From: Cylindrobasidium torrendii FP15055 ss-10
Lineage: Eukaryota; Basidiomycota; Agaricomycetes; Agaricales; Physalacriaceae
NCBI GenBank assembly: GCA_000934385.1
Contig: KN880473.1
Coordinates: 78,060 to 142,059, forward strand
Direction of reading: 5' to 3'
DNA: 64,000 bases
This document shows, one piece after another, positions 46,819 to 56,087 of the stretch. The position numbers were made by a program, and so were the translations under genes. The notes beneath the pieces were generated by a model. It was not told the DNA's origin. It did no database searches and was given only the letters and a program-made list of their open reading frames with translations. Within the stretch, counting starts at the first letter, position 1; each line of letters opens with the position of its first letter.

Positions 46819-47749
46819 ATGCTCCGCCTCACCGACCCCTTTGCCAATGTCGGCACTTCAACGTCAACCTCTGCCGACGCGTATACATCAATCAAGGCGC
46901 TACACAAGACACAAGATTCAGCCGACTCAGCCTTCGTCGGTGATTCCTCTTTCTCACCAATTCAGCCATACTGTGGCTTTTACAACGATTACGACCTGAC
47001 ATGGTATCTTGTACGCTATTATCCCACTTTCTCTTATGTTGCCAATGCTAATCCTGCACTAGAACCAGGCTGTCACGCCCATGAAATACGACTCCGTGGC
47101 TACAAATTCATCGGAACTTAATATTCTTCCTTGTCCGCAGGAGCCCACTTCAGATGACTTGACCCATTTTGCCCTATCTAACCAACTCGACTATAGTTTG
47201 CTCGGCGCTCAACGCGGACCGTCCGCTTTGTCCACATGGGACGGCGACAAAGAGGGCGCGAGTGCACCAAACCTCCACGAGTCTGGGCGTACCCCCGTTG
47301 AGAGTACTGCCATGTGGCGCCCAGCTTTGTCGCCTATTCCCATCATTCCTCCCACCCTTCTTCCCATCCCCACTTTGTGTAGAAAAGGTTCTCGCAAGGC
47401 GAGCACCTCGAAGCACCTCAAGACCGCTGCACGTTCCGCCAGGACTACAGGCAACAAGGTCGTTTTTGACAATGATAAATGTTCTGTGGCTGGATGCTGT
47501 TTTCGTAGCAAGCGGCGCGCGGATATGACACGCCACCGAGAAGCGGTTCACGACCGCCGACGCTATGAATGCCCTAGGTGTTCAAAATTGCTGGGGCGCG
47601 CAGACGCGGTCACTCGCCACCAAAAGGACAGAAATGGCTCTGCGTGCAAAAATTATAAAGCTCGTCTTCGAGTTCTCGAGGAGCTCAAGGAGGAGACTAG
47701 GCGGATTGAGCGCACCCTTTCCACCGCTCCGACAGAATATTATGACTGA
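46819..47749 (+). CDS. C2H2 zinc-finger protein, 2 exons
   Basis: A 292-aa likely DNA-binding protein. Exons 46819-47010 and 47063-47749; the donor GTACGC at 47011 is chosen because the nearer GT breaks the frame. The first 200 residues lack domains. The C-terminal region has a basic patch (CRKGSRKASTSKHLKTAAR) and two fingers: CSVAGCCFRSKRRADMTRH ending in R-E-A-V-H, and CPRCSKLLGRADAVTRH ending in a Cys (GSAC). The finger pair is similar in build to that of the protein at 42577. A short Glu/Arg-rich helix closes the protein. Confidence 0.83.
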
Positions 47750-48057
47750 ATCTTCCATAATCTTATCCTGCCTCTTGTTCTTCTTCCCTTGGATGTATCA
47801 CTCGCTCTAACTCTTTAATTCTTTTCCCATCGTGCTTTGCTTGGTTTCTTGTGGACTTCTTTGAATACTCTATCCCCTCCATCTTGCACGTAAATCTGTA
47901 GTTTCATTCACCCAAGTGTAGCATAGAGTGATTACCCGCTTCTTTCTTGAAATGTGTACATCTCTGTGTGACTTGAAGGGTCAATGTGGCGTCCAACACT
48001 TAGCTGTCTCGATCGCGTCTGATGACGTCAACAATTTTCTCTCGTTCTACAGTCACC
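47750..48057. other. Intergenic gap
   Basis: About 310 bp of 3' flank and promoter between two plus-strand genes; nothing further seen. Confidence 0.45.
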
Positions 48058-48708
48058 ATGCTCCCTTCTCGCGCATTCAGGAATGTCGGCATCCCGCCCC
48101 CGCTCAGGAGCCTTATTACTTTGCACCCTTCTATGCCTGGGACGCTGAAGGCGCAGCTTCGACTTCGCTTAGGCAGCATTGCGGGCTCGAGAATATCGTT
48201 GCCAGCGCCGCCCAGCAGAGGATATTCAACACCAGCAGCCCCCACAAACACCACTGCAGAGGCCTCTTCCACCACGCCAGCAGAGGAGGCGAGCTCAGAG
48301 CCGACAACAACGTACCAGCCATTACCTGAACGAATGGTTCCCAAGTACTCGCTCACGTTTACGTGCACGGTCTGCAAGACGCGGTCGTCTCATACCTGCT
48401 CGAAACAGGCATATTCTTCGGGAATTGTGTTGATTGAATGTCCGGGATGCAAGAACAGGTGCGCGACTAGTGCTTTTTCTAATAGCTCATAGCTCACACT
48501 CCTGCATAGGCATCTAATAGCGGATCATTTGGGCTGGTTCAAGGACTCAACCGAGGGCGGCAAAAACAGAACTATCGAAGACTTGTTAGCCGCGAAGGGG
48601 GAAAGCGTTACGCGTGGTCAAATTACGGATTCGGGGGATATTGAATACTACGAGGTGTGTGATACGCAGGCAGAAGAGACCATCGCGCTAAGGTCTCCCA
48701 AGCCATAA
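48058..48708 (+). CDS. Mitochondrial Hsp70 escort protein with DNL zinc finger, 2 exons
   Basis: A 199-aa homolog of Zim17/Tim15/Hep1, which keeps mitochondrial Hsp70 soluble during import and Fe-S cluster assembly in the matrix. Exons 48058-48458 and 48510-48708. The first about 60 residues are rich in Arg, Ser, Leu and Pro with almost no acids, a typical matrix targeting sequence ending near SRGYST. The DNL zinc finger follows: [39 protein letters not shown], with four Cys as two CxxC pairs; the DNL-type motif is here ADHLGWF. The start ATG has a Kozak-like CACCATG. Confidence 0.93.
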
Positions 48709-49130
48709 CGCTGCATCACACGCATAGACTTTATATTGTATAGTACATCTAATTTTGAATAATGAACCCTGCTCCGACGACAACCTACTCCCAAACGTGC
48801 GCTCTCATACTACAAGTCACCACGCCGGCGACATTGGAAACCACCTCAATCATGTATGGCCCACTTAACCCGCGGGCTTTCTACAAGGCAATGCCCCCGA
48901 CCGATATTCTCATGCGGGGAATTTCCACCATGACACTCGTTTCCCACTCTTCCGAGCCTGTGAGCACGTTATCGCAAAACTCCCACCATGGATCACCCGG
49001 ACATACCCTCTGGTCCCCGCATGACCCCATGCGGCATTGTCGCGGTCCGCCTTGGCATTCGACGGCTCTGTAAAGGATTATAAAGGCGAAGATATCTGAA
49101 CATGGACGCTCAGGCCGAGCCAAAATCAGG
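48709..49130. other. Intergenic gap
   Basis: About 420 bp holding 3' flank and promoter sequence; no supported ORF. Confidence 0.45.
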
Positions 49131-50722
49131 ATGCTCAACACCCCCACCATAATCCTAGGAGCTTCGGTGCTTCCCTTTGTACTCGGGCAAGGAGACGTTG
49201 TTGTTTGTTTTCCTTTCTATAGCAGGTGTTTCGATTAATCAAGGCTCTCATTAGACTCTCGACCTCCCCAGCCTGTCCATCGTCGGTGCCTCAGGTCCAT
49301 TCCGCTCAAACGCATCCACAGAACTGTACAATCCCACAAATTCTTCTCCGCCGTTCTTCCAAGTCTTCCAGCCGTCCTTCGTCACGGACGTCCTCGGGGA
49401 CGCTCCCAGCTTTCACCTCATAGCGGCGAACGACAGCTTCGCGTTTGCACATGAAGCGGGGGTATACAATCCCGGCACGGACGAATTCTTCTTTTCCGAC
49501 TTCGCTGGAGGTCCCTTGAGTATGAACGGCTGGGACAAGAACGGTGCCATTTCGAAGATCAGCATTCAACGCGCTGAGGAGGCTTTGGCCGCCGATCCAA
49601 GTGTAACAGACGTGAATGTTGGATACGAAACGGTGAGCGAAGATAGCATTATTGCGGTATTTCTTGACATGAGCTTACGGACTTGTAGCTTGAGCTCGAC
49701 GAGGCTTTGCAAATGACAAATGGCGGAACTGGTCCTTACCAAGGCGAAATTCTGTTTGTTGGTTCGGGACGCCGTGCAGACCTCCCAAGTTCGCTGGTCA
49801 AGATGAACCCTAACCCGCCATATGAAATAACCGTTCTGGTCGACAACTTTTTTGGTCAGTGTCCTAACCTTTGCACTTTTTGTTTACCCACTGACACTGG
49901 CTCTAGGACGCCAGTTCAACTCGCTGAACGATGTGAAGGTGCACCCCACGAGCGGAAACATCTTCTTCACTGATCCACCGTATGCCTTGATTTCTCATGT
50001 TTTTAGATCTGTCCTGACTTATTGGTCGGCAGGTATGGATACTTGAATGGCTTCCGCCCCGCACCTCTTCTACCATATCAAGTATATCGCCTCGACCCCA
50101 TCACCCATTCCGTCCGCGTCGTTGAGGATAGCACTGTGCACCCCAACGGGCTGGCATTCTCTCCAGATGGGAAAACTGCGTACATGTGCGTTGTGCATGA
50201 ACTATAGTCTATGTATGCTGATTATATGATAGTGCGGACACAGGCAGTCGACGAGGGTTCCTCGGTGTCAACCAAACACTCCCTGCCACAATGTTTGTCC
50301 TGAGACTGCGCGCCATGCGATAACATGCTCACTGACACCTCAGATACGCATTCGACGTTGATGAAAAGACCGAAAGCTTCAAAAACCGAAGGGTCTTTGC
50401 GTACATTGACATGAAGATACCGGATGGTACGGCCTAGGATATGCACCATCTTTTTATTTAACACTCGTTCTAGGTCTGCATGTCGACGCCCAAGGCTACG
50501 TATACGCTGGTACAGGAGATGGCGTTCAGGTAGTTCCCATTCTGTTCAACCCAGTTGGCAACATCGCTCACCCATGGCGCATAGGTATTCGACACCACCG
50601 GGACCCTGATAGGCAAGTTTTTCCTGGGAGTGACCTCCGCCAACTTTGGATGGGCAGGTCCTGGAAGGCTAATTATCATGGCGGAGACGAAGGTGTACTT
50701 GGTTAGGATCAAATCTGATTAG
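49131..50722 (+). CDS. Secreted SMP-30/gluconolactonase/LRE-like beta-propeller protein, 9 exons
   Basis: A 390-aa member of the SMP-30/lactonase family, calcium-dependent six-bladed propellers that hydrolyse sugar lactones or related esters. Exons 49131-49196, 49255-49632, 49689-49854, 49907-49979, 50033-50185, 50233-50292, 50344-50426, 50474-50529, 50585-50722. The first 20 residues are a signal peptide (TIILGASVLPFVLGQ). Family segments: HEAGVYNPGTDEFFFSDF, GRQFNSLNDVKVHPTSGNIF with the metal-binding Asn-Asp, FTDPPYGYL, TVHPNGLAFSPDGKTAY and LHVDAQGYVYAG. The donor of the first intron is uncertain by a few codons (GTT repeats). Several N-glycosylation sites suggest an extracellular enzyme; substrate unknown. 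Confidence 0.9.
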
Positions 50723-50834
50723 AACGAGATGAACCTTTCTGGGCCACAGTAAAATATGTCTCATCGATTTGAGAGAGCAGTTGGTTCATAGAATTACAAC
50801 ATGGATACGATTACAATGTTCATCATTCATTGGT

Positions 50835-52230
50835 TCAACGTTGGCCATCTAAAGTAAGCATCAGCTCACGAACAAATTGAGAAGTAGAACGTCACGTACA
50901 AGCCTTTGTCTCATACTTCCCGAGCCCAACAATCACGTCTGCTGGGTTCTGCGGCTTCCCGGTGAAGTAGTTCTCGATGATGTTGCGTGTTCCAGCTGCA
51001 TAGCGCGCCTGTGCATCGAGCGTCGTTCCGCTATAGTGGGGTGTCATGCCGTTTCCGCCTCCGAGGGTGTTCTTCATCGTTCGCCATGGATGCTCCTTCG
51101 GTGCGGGCTGGACGTCCCATACATCGCCTTCATGAAGTCAGTTCAAGTGACAGTGAGAGTGAAAGGGAGTGGCAATGACCTGCATATCCAGCGATCTTCC
51201 CGCTCTTCAGTGCGCGAGCGATGGCTTCACGGTCAGCAATGGCCCCACGAGCAGTATTCACAATCCATGAGCCAGGCTTAAAGTGCGAAATGAGCTCGTC
51301 GTTGATTAGGCCCTTTGTACCTTGGTGCAGAGGGGCGTTGACTGTGACGACGTCGCACTGGGATACAAAATCTTTGATGTCTTTGACACGGCGGGCGTTG
51401 ACGCTGGCTTGTACAGCCGCTGGCATGGCGGCGTAGTCGTAGTAGAGAAGTTCCTTGCAGTCGAAAGGAACGAGGCGCTGTAGGATGCGACTGCCAATGC
51501 GTCCGGCGCCTATGCTGCCTACCACCTTGCCTTCGAGGTCGAATGCGCCGCGTGCGATGTCGGCTACTTGCCAGTCTCCTCGCTCAATCATCTACAGGAA
51601 AACACTTCTTCAGTCAAAGATCCCGCGAGAACAAGGAAGACATACCTCATGTGCGGGGATGTAGTTGCGAACGAGGGAGAGGATGGCCATGACAGCGTGC
51701 TCGGCAACCGAAGTGACATTCGAACCAGTGACCTCGAGGACTTGGATGTTGCGCTCGACAGCAGCATCGAGGTCGATATGATCAGAGCCGACGCCGGCGG
51801 TGACACAGAGCTTGAGATTCTTTGCTTGCGAGATGAGCTCCCTCGTGAGATAGCCAGGGTGGAAAGGCGTGGTGACAAGGATTTCAGCCTGTCAGTGTGG
51901 ATATGCAAGATTGAGATTAACTCCGTGGAGTGCTAAATGGCACGTACGTCCTTGATATGCTTCTGGAAATCGCTGTTGGGGCCCTCTTTATCGCTCGTGA
52001 CTGGAGCTGGTTGTTAGCCATGAGCGACAGTGGACGAGCACAAGACGGACCGATGAACTCGTGGCCCTGTGAGCTCAGCCATTCGGAGAGGCCAAGTTTG
52101 TTCTCAACGGTCCCCAGGAGGCGTGGTTCCTGCTTAGCGGCTTTGAAGCCATTATAGAGAACTGCCAGGACCTAAGAGGGCGGTAAGTTAAGTCACACTG
52201 GAGAAGAGAACCTTGGATGCTCACCTTCAT
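50835..52230 (-). CDS. NAD-dependent formate dehydrogenase, 7 exons
   Basis: A 358-aa D-2-hydroxyacid-dehydrogenase-family enzyme that oxidises formate to CO2. Exons 52230-52225 (only Met-Lys), 52171-52051, 52000-51948, 51888-51646, 51591-51180, 51127-50900, 50848-50835 (14 nt, ends KAYGQR). FDH-specific landmarks: [23 protein letters not shown], the NAD motif [41 protein letters not shown] with catalytic Arg, and [12 protein letters not shown] with the catalytic His. No targeting sequence is visible, so it is probably cytosolic, where it clears formate from oxalate or methoxyl breakdown. Its promoter faces the retrotransposon at 52649. Confidence 0.95.
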
Positions 52231-52303
52231 GGTGGATGTGGATAGGCTATAGGAGTGAAAGAGGTGTGGGAAAGATATGATAATCTCCAGTCCAGCAGAC
52301 GAC

Positions 52304-52312
52304 CTTTATATA
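52304..52312 (-). promoter_or_regulatory. TATA box of formate dehydrogenase
   Basis: TATATAAAG on the minus strand about 75 bp above the ATG at 52230, the expected place for a fungal TATA element. A strong TATA fits a highly inducible gene. Confidence 0.6.
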
Positions 52313-52648
52313 TCATGGGAACATCGCGCGTGAGTACGCGTGCGGTCCTTCATTGTGCCCTTGTCGCAGCACAGAGGTTCGGAAACCCAAGGTGAAGGTG
52401 GGTTTGAAATGAGCCGAATCCCTAGAGAGAACCGTAGAGCTCCGTGCCCAGTGTATTTCCGGCCAAAGTATTGTTGGAAGCTCGAAGTCATGCGAACTCG
52501 GGCGCAGAGATCAAGCGTACGCTGGACGCCTGACCGTATCCACCCTCAAACAGCTCTGTGATAAGGGTGTCTGAGAAGTCGCTACAGAGGCCGGAATGGT
52601 CACTTGAGATTTCCTTCTGACATGAAGTAACGGGTGCCGGTGAGTGGC
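52313..52648. other. Upstream region of FDH up to the LTR
   Basis: About 335 bp of host sequence between the FDH TATA box and the left LTR. The 5 bp next to the LTR are GTGGC (52644-52648), one half of a possible target-site duplication; the other half is outside the window. Confidence 0.5.
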
Positions 52649-52933
52649 TGTAAGACGGCGCTCTGAAATGCGAAGGGGAACGTCGTCTTCCCGGGTTCGA
52701 GAGCTCACGACGAAGGGTCCAGAGAGGCGGGAGCGAGAGCGAACTTGGTAATACGACCACTACCTCTAATCTCACGACAGCCGCTCGTCTTGTACGGCGG
52801 ATGTCTACGACGGTGTCGGACGAGATGGAGGTTCGGGTGTAAAAAGTAAAGTGTTATTCATCTAGGTACCGGTGTCTGTACATACGAAGTAATCGGTTCA
52901 AGTATCTACCAAATCCTTACAGAGGCTCTCACA
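52649..52933 (-). repeat. 3' LTR, complete, 285 bp
   Basis: Bounded on the plus strand by TGTAAG...CTCACA, so TG...CA on both strands. Its first 129 bp match 63872-64000 except for one base (AACGTCG here, AACATCG there). Confidence 0.92.
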
Positions 52934-52934
52934 A

Positions 52935-52946
52935 TCCCCCCCCTTG
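52935..52946 (-). other. Polypurine tract
   Basis: On the minus strand CAAGGGGGGGGA lies directly before the 3' LTR (TGTGAG...). This is the expected primer site for plus-strand DNA synthesis. Confidence 0.75.
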
Positions 52947-52962
52947 AACCGCTATGTGGAAA

Positions 52963-55857
52963 CTAGAAAACGTCGCTCGCTGTGCCGTCCTCCCTAACTA
53001 AGATCTGACGTTCCGCTGCCGCTTCTACGTCCGCCTCGATGTTCTCAATCATGCGCATGTGCCACGAGCCGCCAAAATCCTTGTCGTTGACCAAGGCCGT
53101 CATCTCGTCTTGAAGCGGTTTCAGTGGAAAAGTAGAACGGCGAGTTTTGTTCCGGAAGATGCCAACCCATTGGGAACGAGTCAACGCCACTCCTTCACCT
53201 TTGTCCAAGAGGTCTGCCCAGTACGATATCCCTTCGATGAAGGATTTCTCCCAGAAGGACTCGACCCAATAGGGTTGAGCACTCCTGCCCATGGGTTGTC
53301 CCCACCCCGGAAGAGGGAAGATAGAGCACGCGGAGTTCTTTGAGCCTTGGTGGTCCGCCTCTCGATAGCCGAGCAACAGATGTATGAGAGCGTCGGAGGG
53401 TTCGTCCCAGAATTTCTTGAATCGTGGACTTTCCAGTGCGTTTGAGCCACCAAGGTTGAAGATACCCGCTTGTGATGTCAAACCGTGCACGGCGTGTTGG
53501 AATAGTTCAGGGAAATATCTGAGCATAACGAACGACACGATACCACCCCGAAGACATAGAGCCGGTGCGTGTGGATGATTTCGGATTATCGCGCGAGCTG
53601 CCTCGTAGTCGCTAGTGAGAGCTCTTCCCGAGGTTGACGTGAACATCCTCCCAGGCGACCAGTCCGAGCGACAGACTCCCTGGTGTTCGAGTAGCTCGTC
53701 CGGAGTCAGCTTTTCGATGAAGAGTGTTGTAGCCAGTTCCATGTCTGCCGCAAACCCAATGTAGACTCCTCGTTCCAGCCCTGCTCGGAATATGTCCCAC
53801 ACTGTGGGAGGACTCTCGTTTTGTCCCCACGCCGCATACATCTTCAGGATAATTTCGCCCTCCAGAGTCGTGCGGAGAGAACTGAGTCTGAATAGGTGGT
53901 TGAATCTCAGCTTTGGTAGTTCCATTTTGTGGACGTTGCCGAAGTATGCTGCGTCGAAGGCCCTCAGTCGAGCAGCAATGTCTGGACCTTCCATACGAGC
54001 GGGCGCTTCAACGAAAGTTTCTTCCGCCGGAAATTCTTGCGTTGCTGACGAACTAATCCTTGCTCTCTTCTCTGCAGGCGTCTCGGAAGTGGGAGGTGCG
54101 GTACCCGTTAGACGCTGCTTTGCCGGCGTCGGTTCCGCTTTCCGCTTATTGAAGATACGAGCTCCCATAGATTGAAGAATGAATCGACTCCTGACTGATT
54201 CCTTTACGACAGCAGTGGGTTCTTCAGGCCGAGTTGCTTGGCCGGGCTGCTGTAGGTACTCTCGTGAAGGTCCCACTGCAAGCGTAGGGAAATTGGTCCT
54301 GCGATCCAAGTCGGCGAAGGAGCGAGCTAACTCTTCGTAGGCAGATCCCTGAAAGGGCAATGGCAAAGACACCACTCCATTGGAAGGGTTGTTCAAAGCG
54401 AGATCCCTGGCGTCCCTCATGATATCCATTTCGTGGTTCGAGAACATGTAGCAAGTCACGTAGTCCACTTTGCTAGGAGGGTAGTAGGGTCGAAGGTCTG
54501 AATCTCCTGGCCTTGAGAGCGAAGTGGCCGGGGCGCAATCAAATACTTGGTCGACAAACATCCGGCTGTAGGTTTTTTCGTCGAATCCGGCGCTTGTGTG
54601 ATCCCAGGAGCCGAAGAAACAAGCCATAGCATCCAGAGTGCGCTCTTCCCTCTGCAAGCGATGACTGAGAGGTCTAGTCAGGTCGACAACTGCGGAAATG
54701 GTGGTTGAACCATTCTTGAACGTCTTCGAGACCTCGCTGTAGAAATACTTGCGGTAGTTCTCCCACTCGACGTCCGTGTAGATTCTGCTCCACTTCCAGG
54801 AGTCGCTGAATCGAATACTTGCTACCACCTCCGTGTTGGCATCCCTTTTGCTGAAGACGTTCATCTCCGAATCCGCGAGTTTGTCGACGGGGATGATGGC
54901 ATTCCCAAAGGTATCGTAACGACCTAAGGCTTGCAGTACGTCCTTGTGGAATTGTTGTGGCTGGTCGAATGTATAGATCCAGTGGCGATCCCTCCCTTGT
55001 CCTGAGTCGACGAGTCGGCGTTCCAGTTCTGCTAGGAAGATGGGGTGTTGTCGGATGAAACGCTCGTCCTCATTGGTCCTCTTGTTGAATGCGTATGCGA
55101 AAGGAAGTTGGGCACGCGCGGCTAAACTCCAGTCGAAGTGGGAGATGCAGTCCAGGAGATCTATCCACGCTCCTCGAAGAGGAAGATCGGAGATGTGAAG
55201 GGACTGCACATAAAGCTTGGTTTCATGATTGAGAATGTTGGCCACCGGATAGTCAAGGCGTCGAAGGACTTCTGTCCACCATCTCAGCACCCCGAAGGTG
55301 TTAAGTACAAACTCCATAAGGCGTGAATACACCTCCAACATGTCGTCCTGGCATTTAAACTTGCTCTTGATGAGCTTGTCCGCAGGTGGTTGCGGCAGAG
55401 GCGCCTTCATCGGGAAGGATGCATGGAGACGAAGCTCACGCAAAATGTCAACAGCGCGATTGATGTCAGTCTGCATGGCTTGACGCAGGTTGACGGGAAA
55501 GACCAGCATACCGTCATCCCGAGAGTCGCAAGAGATTTCGTGACTTCGAACATGGGCAAACCAGAAGCGCGATGCTGATTCACCTCTGAAGCTAGGACTC
55601 CATGGCTTATAGAACTCGCCCAGCTTATAGGCTTTGGGGATGGAAAGAGATTCAATGGGATCGAGATGATGGTTGTCGGCAGTGATGGGGAGAGGGATTT
55701 CCGGTTTCGACTTGTCGTGGTAGAGCGCGACTTCAGAGCGAGTGGGGAGATGAGAAGCAGGGAAACCATTCATGCGAACCCAGATGTATCCCAGATGGAT
55801 AGTTACGGAAGCTCGCGGCACTTGGCCTCGTCGATTCAAAGGAACTGGTGGTCGCAT
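52963..55857 (-). CDS. Additional retrotransposon ORF of unknown function (964 aa)
   Basis: Long intact ORF between pol and the 3' LTR, in sense with pol and ending 17 bp before the PPT. First ATG is 55857; the frame is open to 55899 without ATG. No known domain was recognised. Visible features: a basic start (MRPPVPLNRRGQVP), Trp- and Asp/Arg-rich globular segments, a Pro/Ala/Lys-rich linker about residues 565-605 with two basic clusters (FNKRKAEPTPAKQR and AEKRARI) resembling a bipartite nuclear signal, and a second globular region of about 350 residues ending VREDGTASDVF. There is no signal peptide or transmembrane helix, so it is not a classical envelope protein despite the env position. 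It might act in nuclear import, targeting or silencing defence, all speculative. Confidence 0.85.
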   Translation of the reverse strand: MRPPVPLNRRGQVPRASVTIHLGYIWVRMNGFPASHLPTRSEVALYHDKSKPEIPLPITADNHHLDPIESLSIPKAYKLGEFYKPWSPSFRGESASRFWFAHVRSHEISCDSRDDGMLVFPVNLRQAMQTDINRAVDILRELRLHASFPMKAPLPQPPADKLIKSKFKCQDDMLEVYSRLMEFVLNTFGVLRWWTEVLRRLDYPVANILNHETKLYVQSLHISDLPLRGAWIDLLDCISHFDWSLAARAQLPFAYAFNKRTNEDERFIRQHPIFLAELERRLVDSGQGRDRHWIYTFDQPQQFHKDVLQALGRYDTFGNAIIPVDKLADSEMNVFSKRDANTEVVASIRFSDSWKWSRIYTDVEWENYRKYFYSEVSKTFKNGSTTISAVVDLTRPLSHRLQREERTLDAMACFFGSWDHTSAGFDEKTYSRMFVDQVFDCAPATSLSRPGDSDLRPYYPPSKVDYVTCYMFSNHEMDIMRDARDLALNNPSNGVVSLPLPFQGSAYEELARSFADLDRRTNFPTLAVGPSREYLQQPGQATRPEEPTAVVKESVRSRFILQSMGARIFNKRKAEPTPAKQRLTGTAPPTSETPAEKRARISSSATQEFPAEETFVEAPARMEGPDIAARLRAFDAAYFGNVHKMELPKLRFNHLFRLSSLRTTLEGEIILKMYAAWGQNESPPTVWDIFRAGLERGVYIGFAADMELATTLFIEKLTPDELLEHQGVCRSDWSPGRMFTSTSGRALTSDYEAARAIIRNHPHAPALCLRGGIVSFVMLRYFPELFQHAVHGLTSQAGIFNLGGSNALESPRFKKFWDEPSDALIHLLLGYREADHQGSKNSACSIFPLPGWGQPMGRSAQPYWVESFWEKSFIEGISYWADLLDKGEGVALTRSQWVGIFRNKTRRSTFPLKPLQDEMTALVNDKDFGGSWHMRMIENIEADVEAAAERQILVREDGTASDVF

Positions 55858-56087
55858 TTTTGAAAATAACTTGTATTCCGGTACTCGTTGAGTGATCACC
55901 GACGTCTGAGACGTGGATGAGACTCTGCACGCTCTCGAAGGCGTCTTAGACGCGTTGAGATTCTTGAGCGAACGAGAGAGAAGTGTGATGATGGGGAAAG
56001 GTAAGGAAAGGAAGTCTGAAAGAGTCGTGTGGACCCCGAGAAGCCTCGAGGTTTACTTCGTGTTGGGTATTCGGGTGCTGCCGAGGC

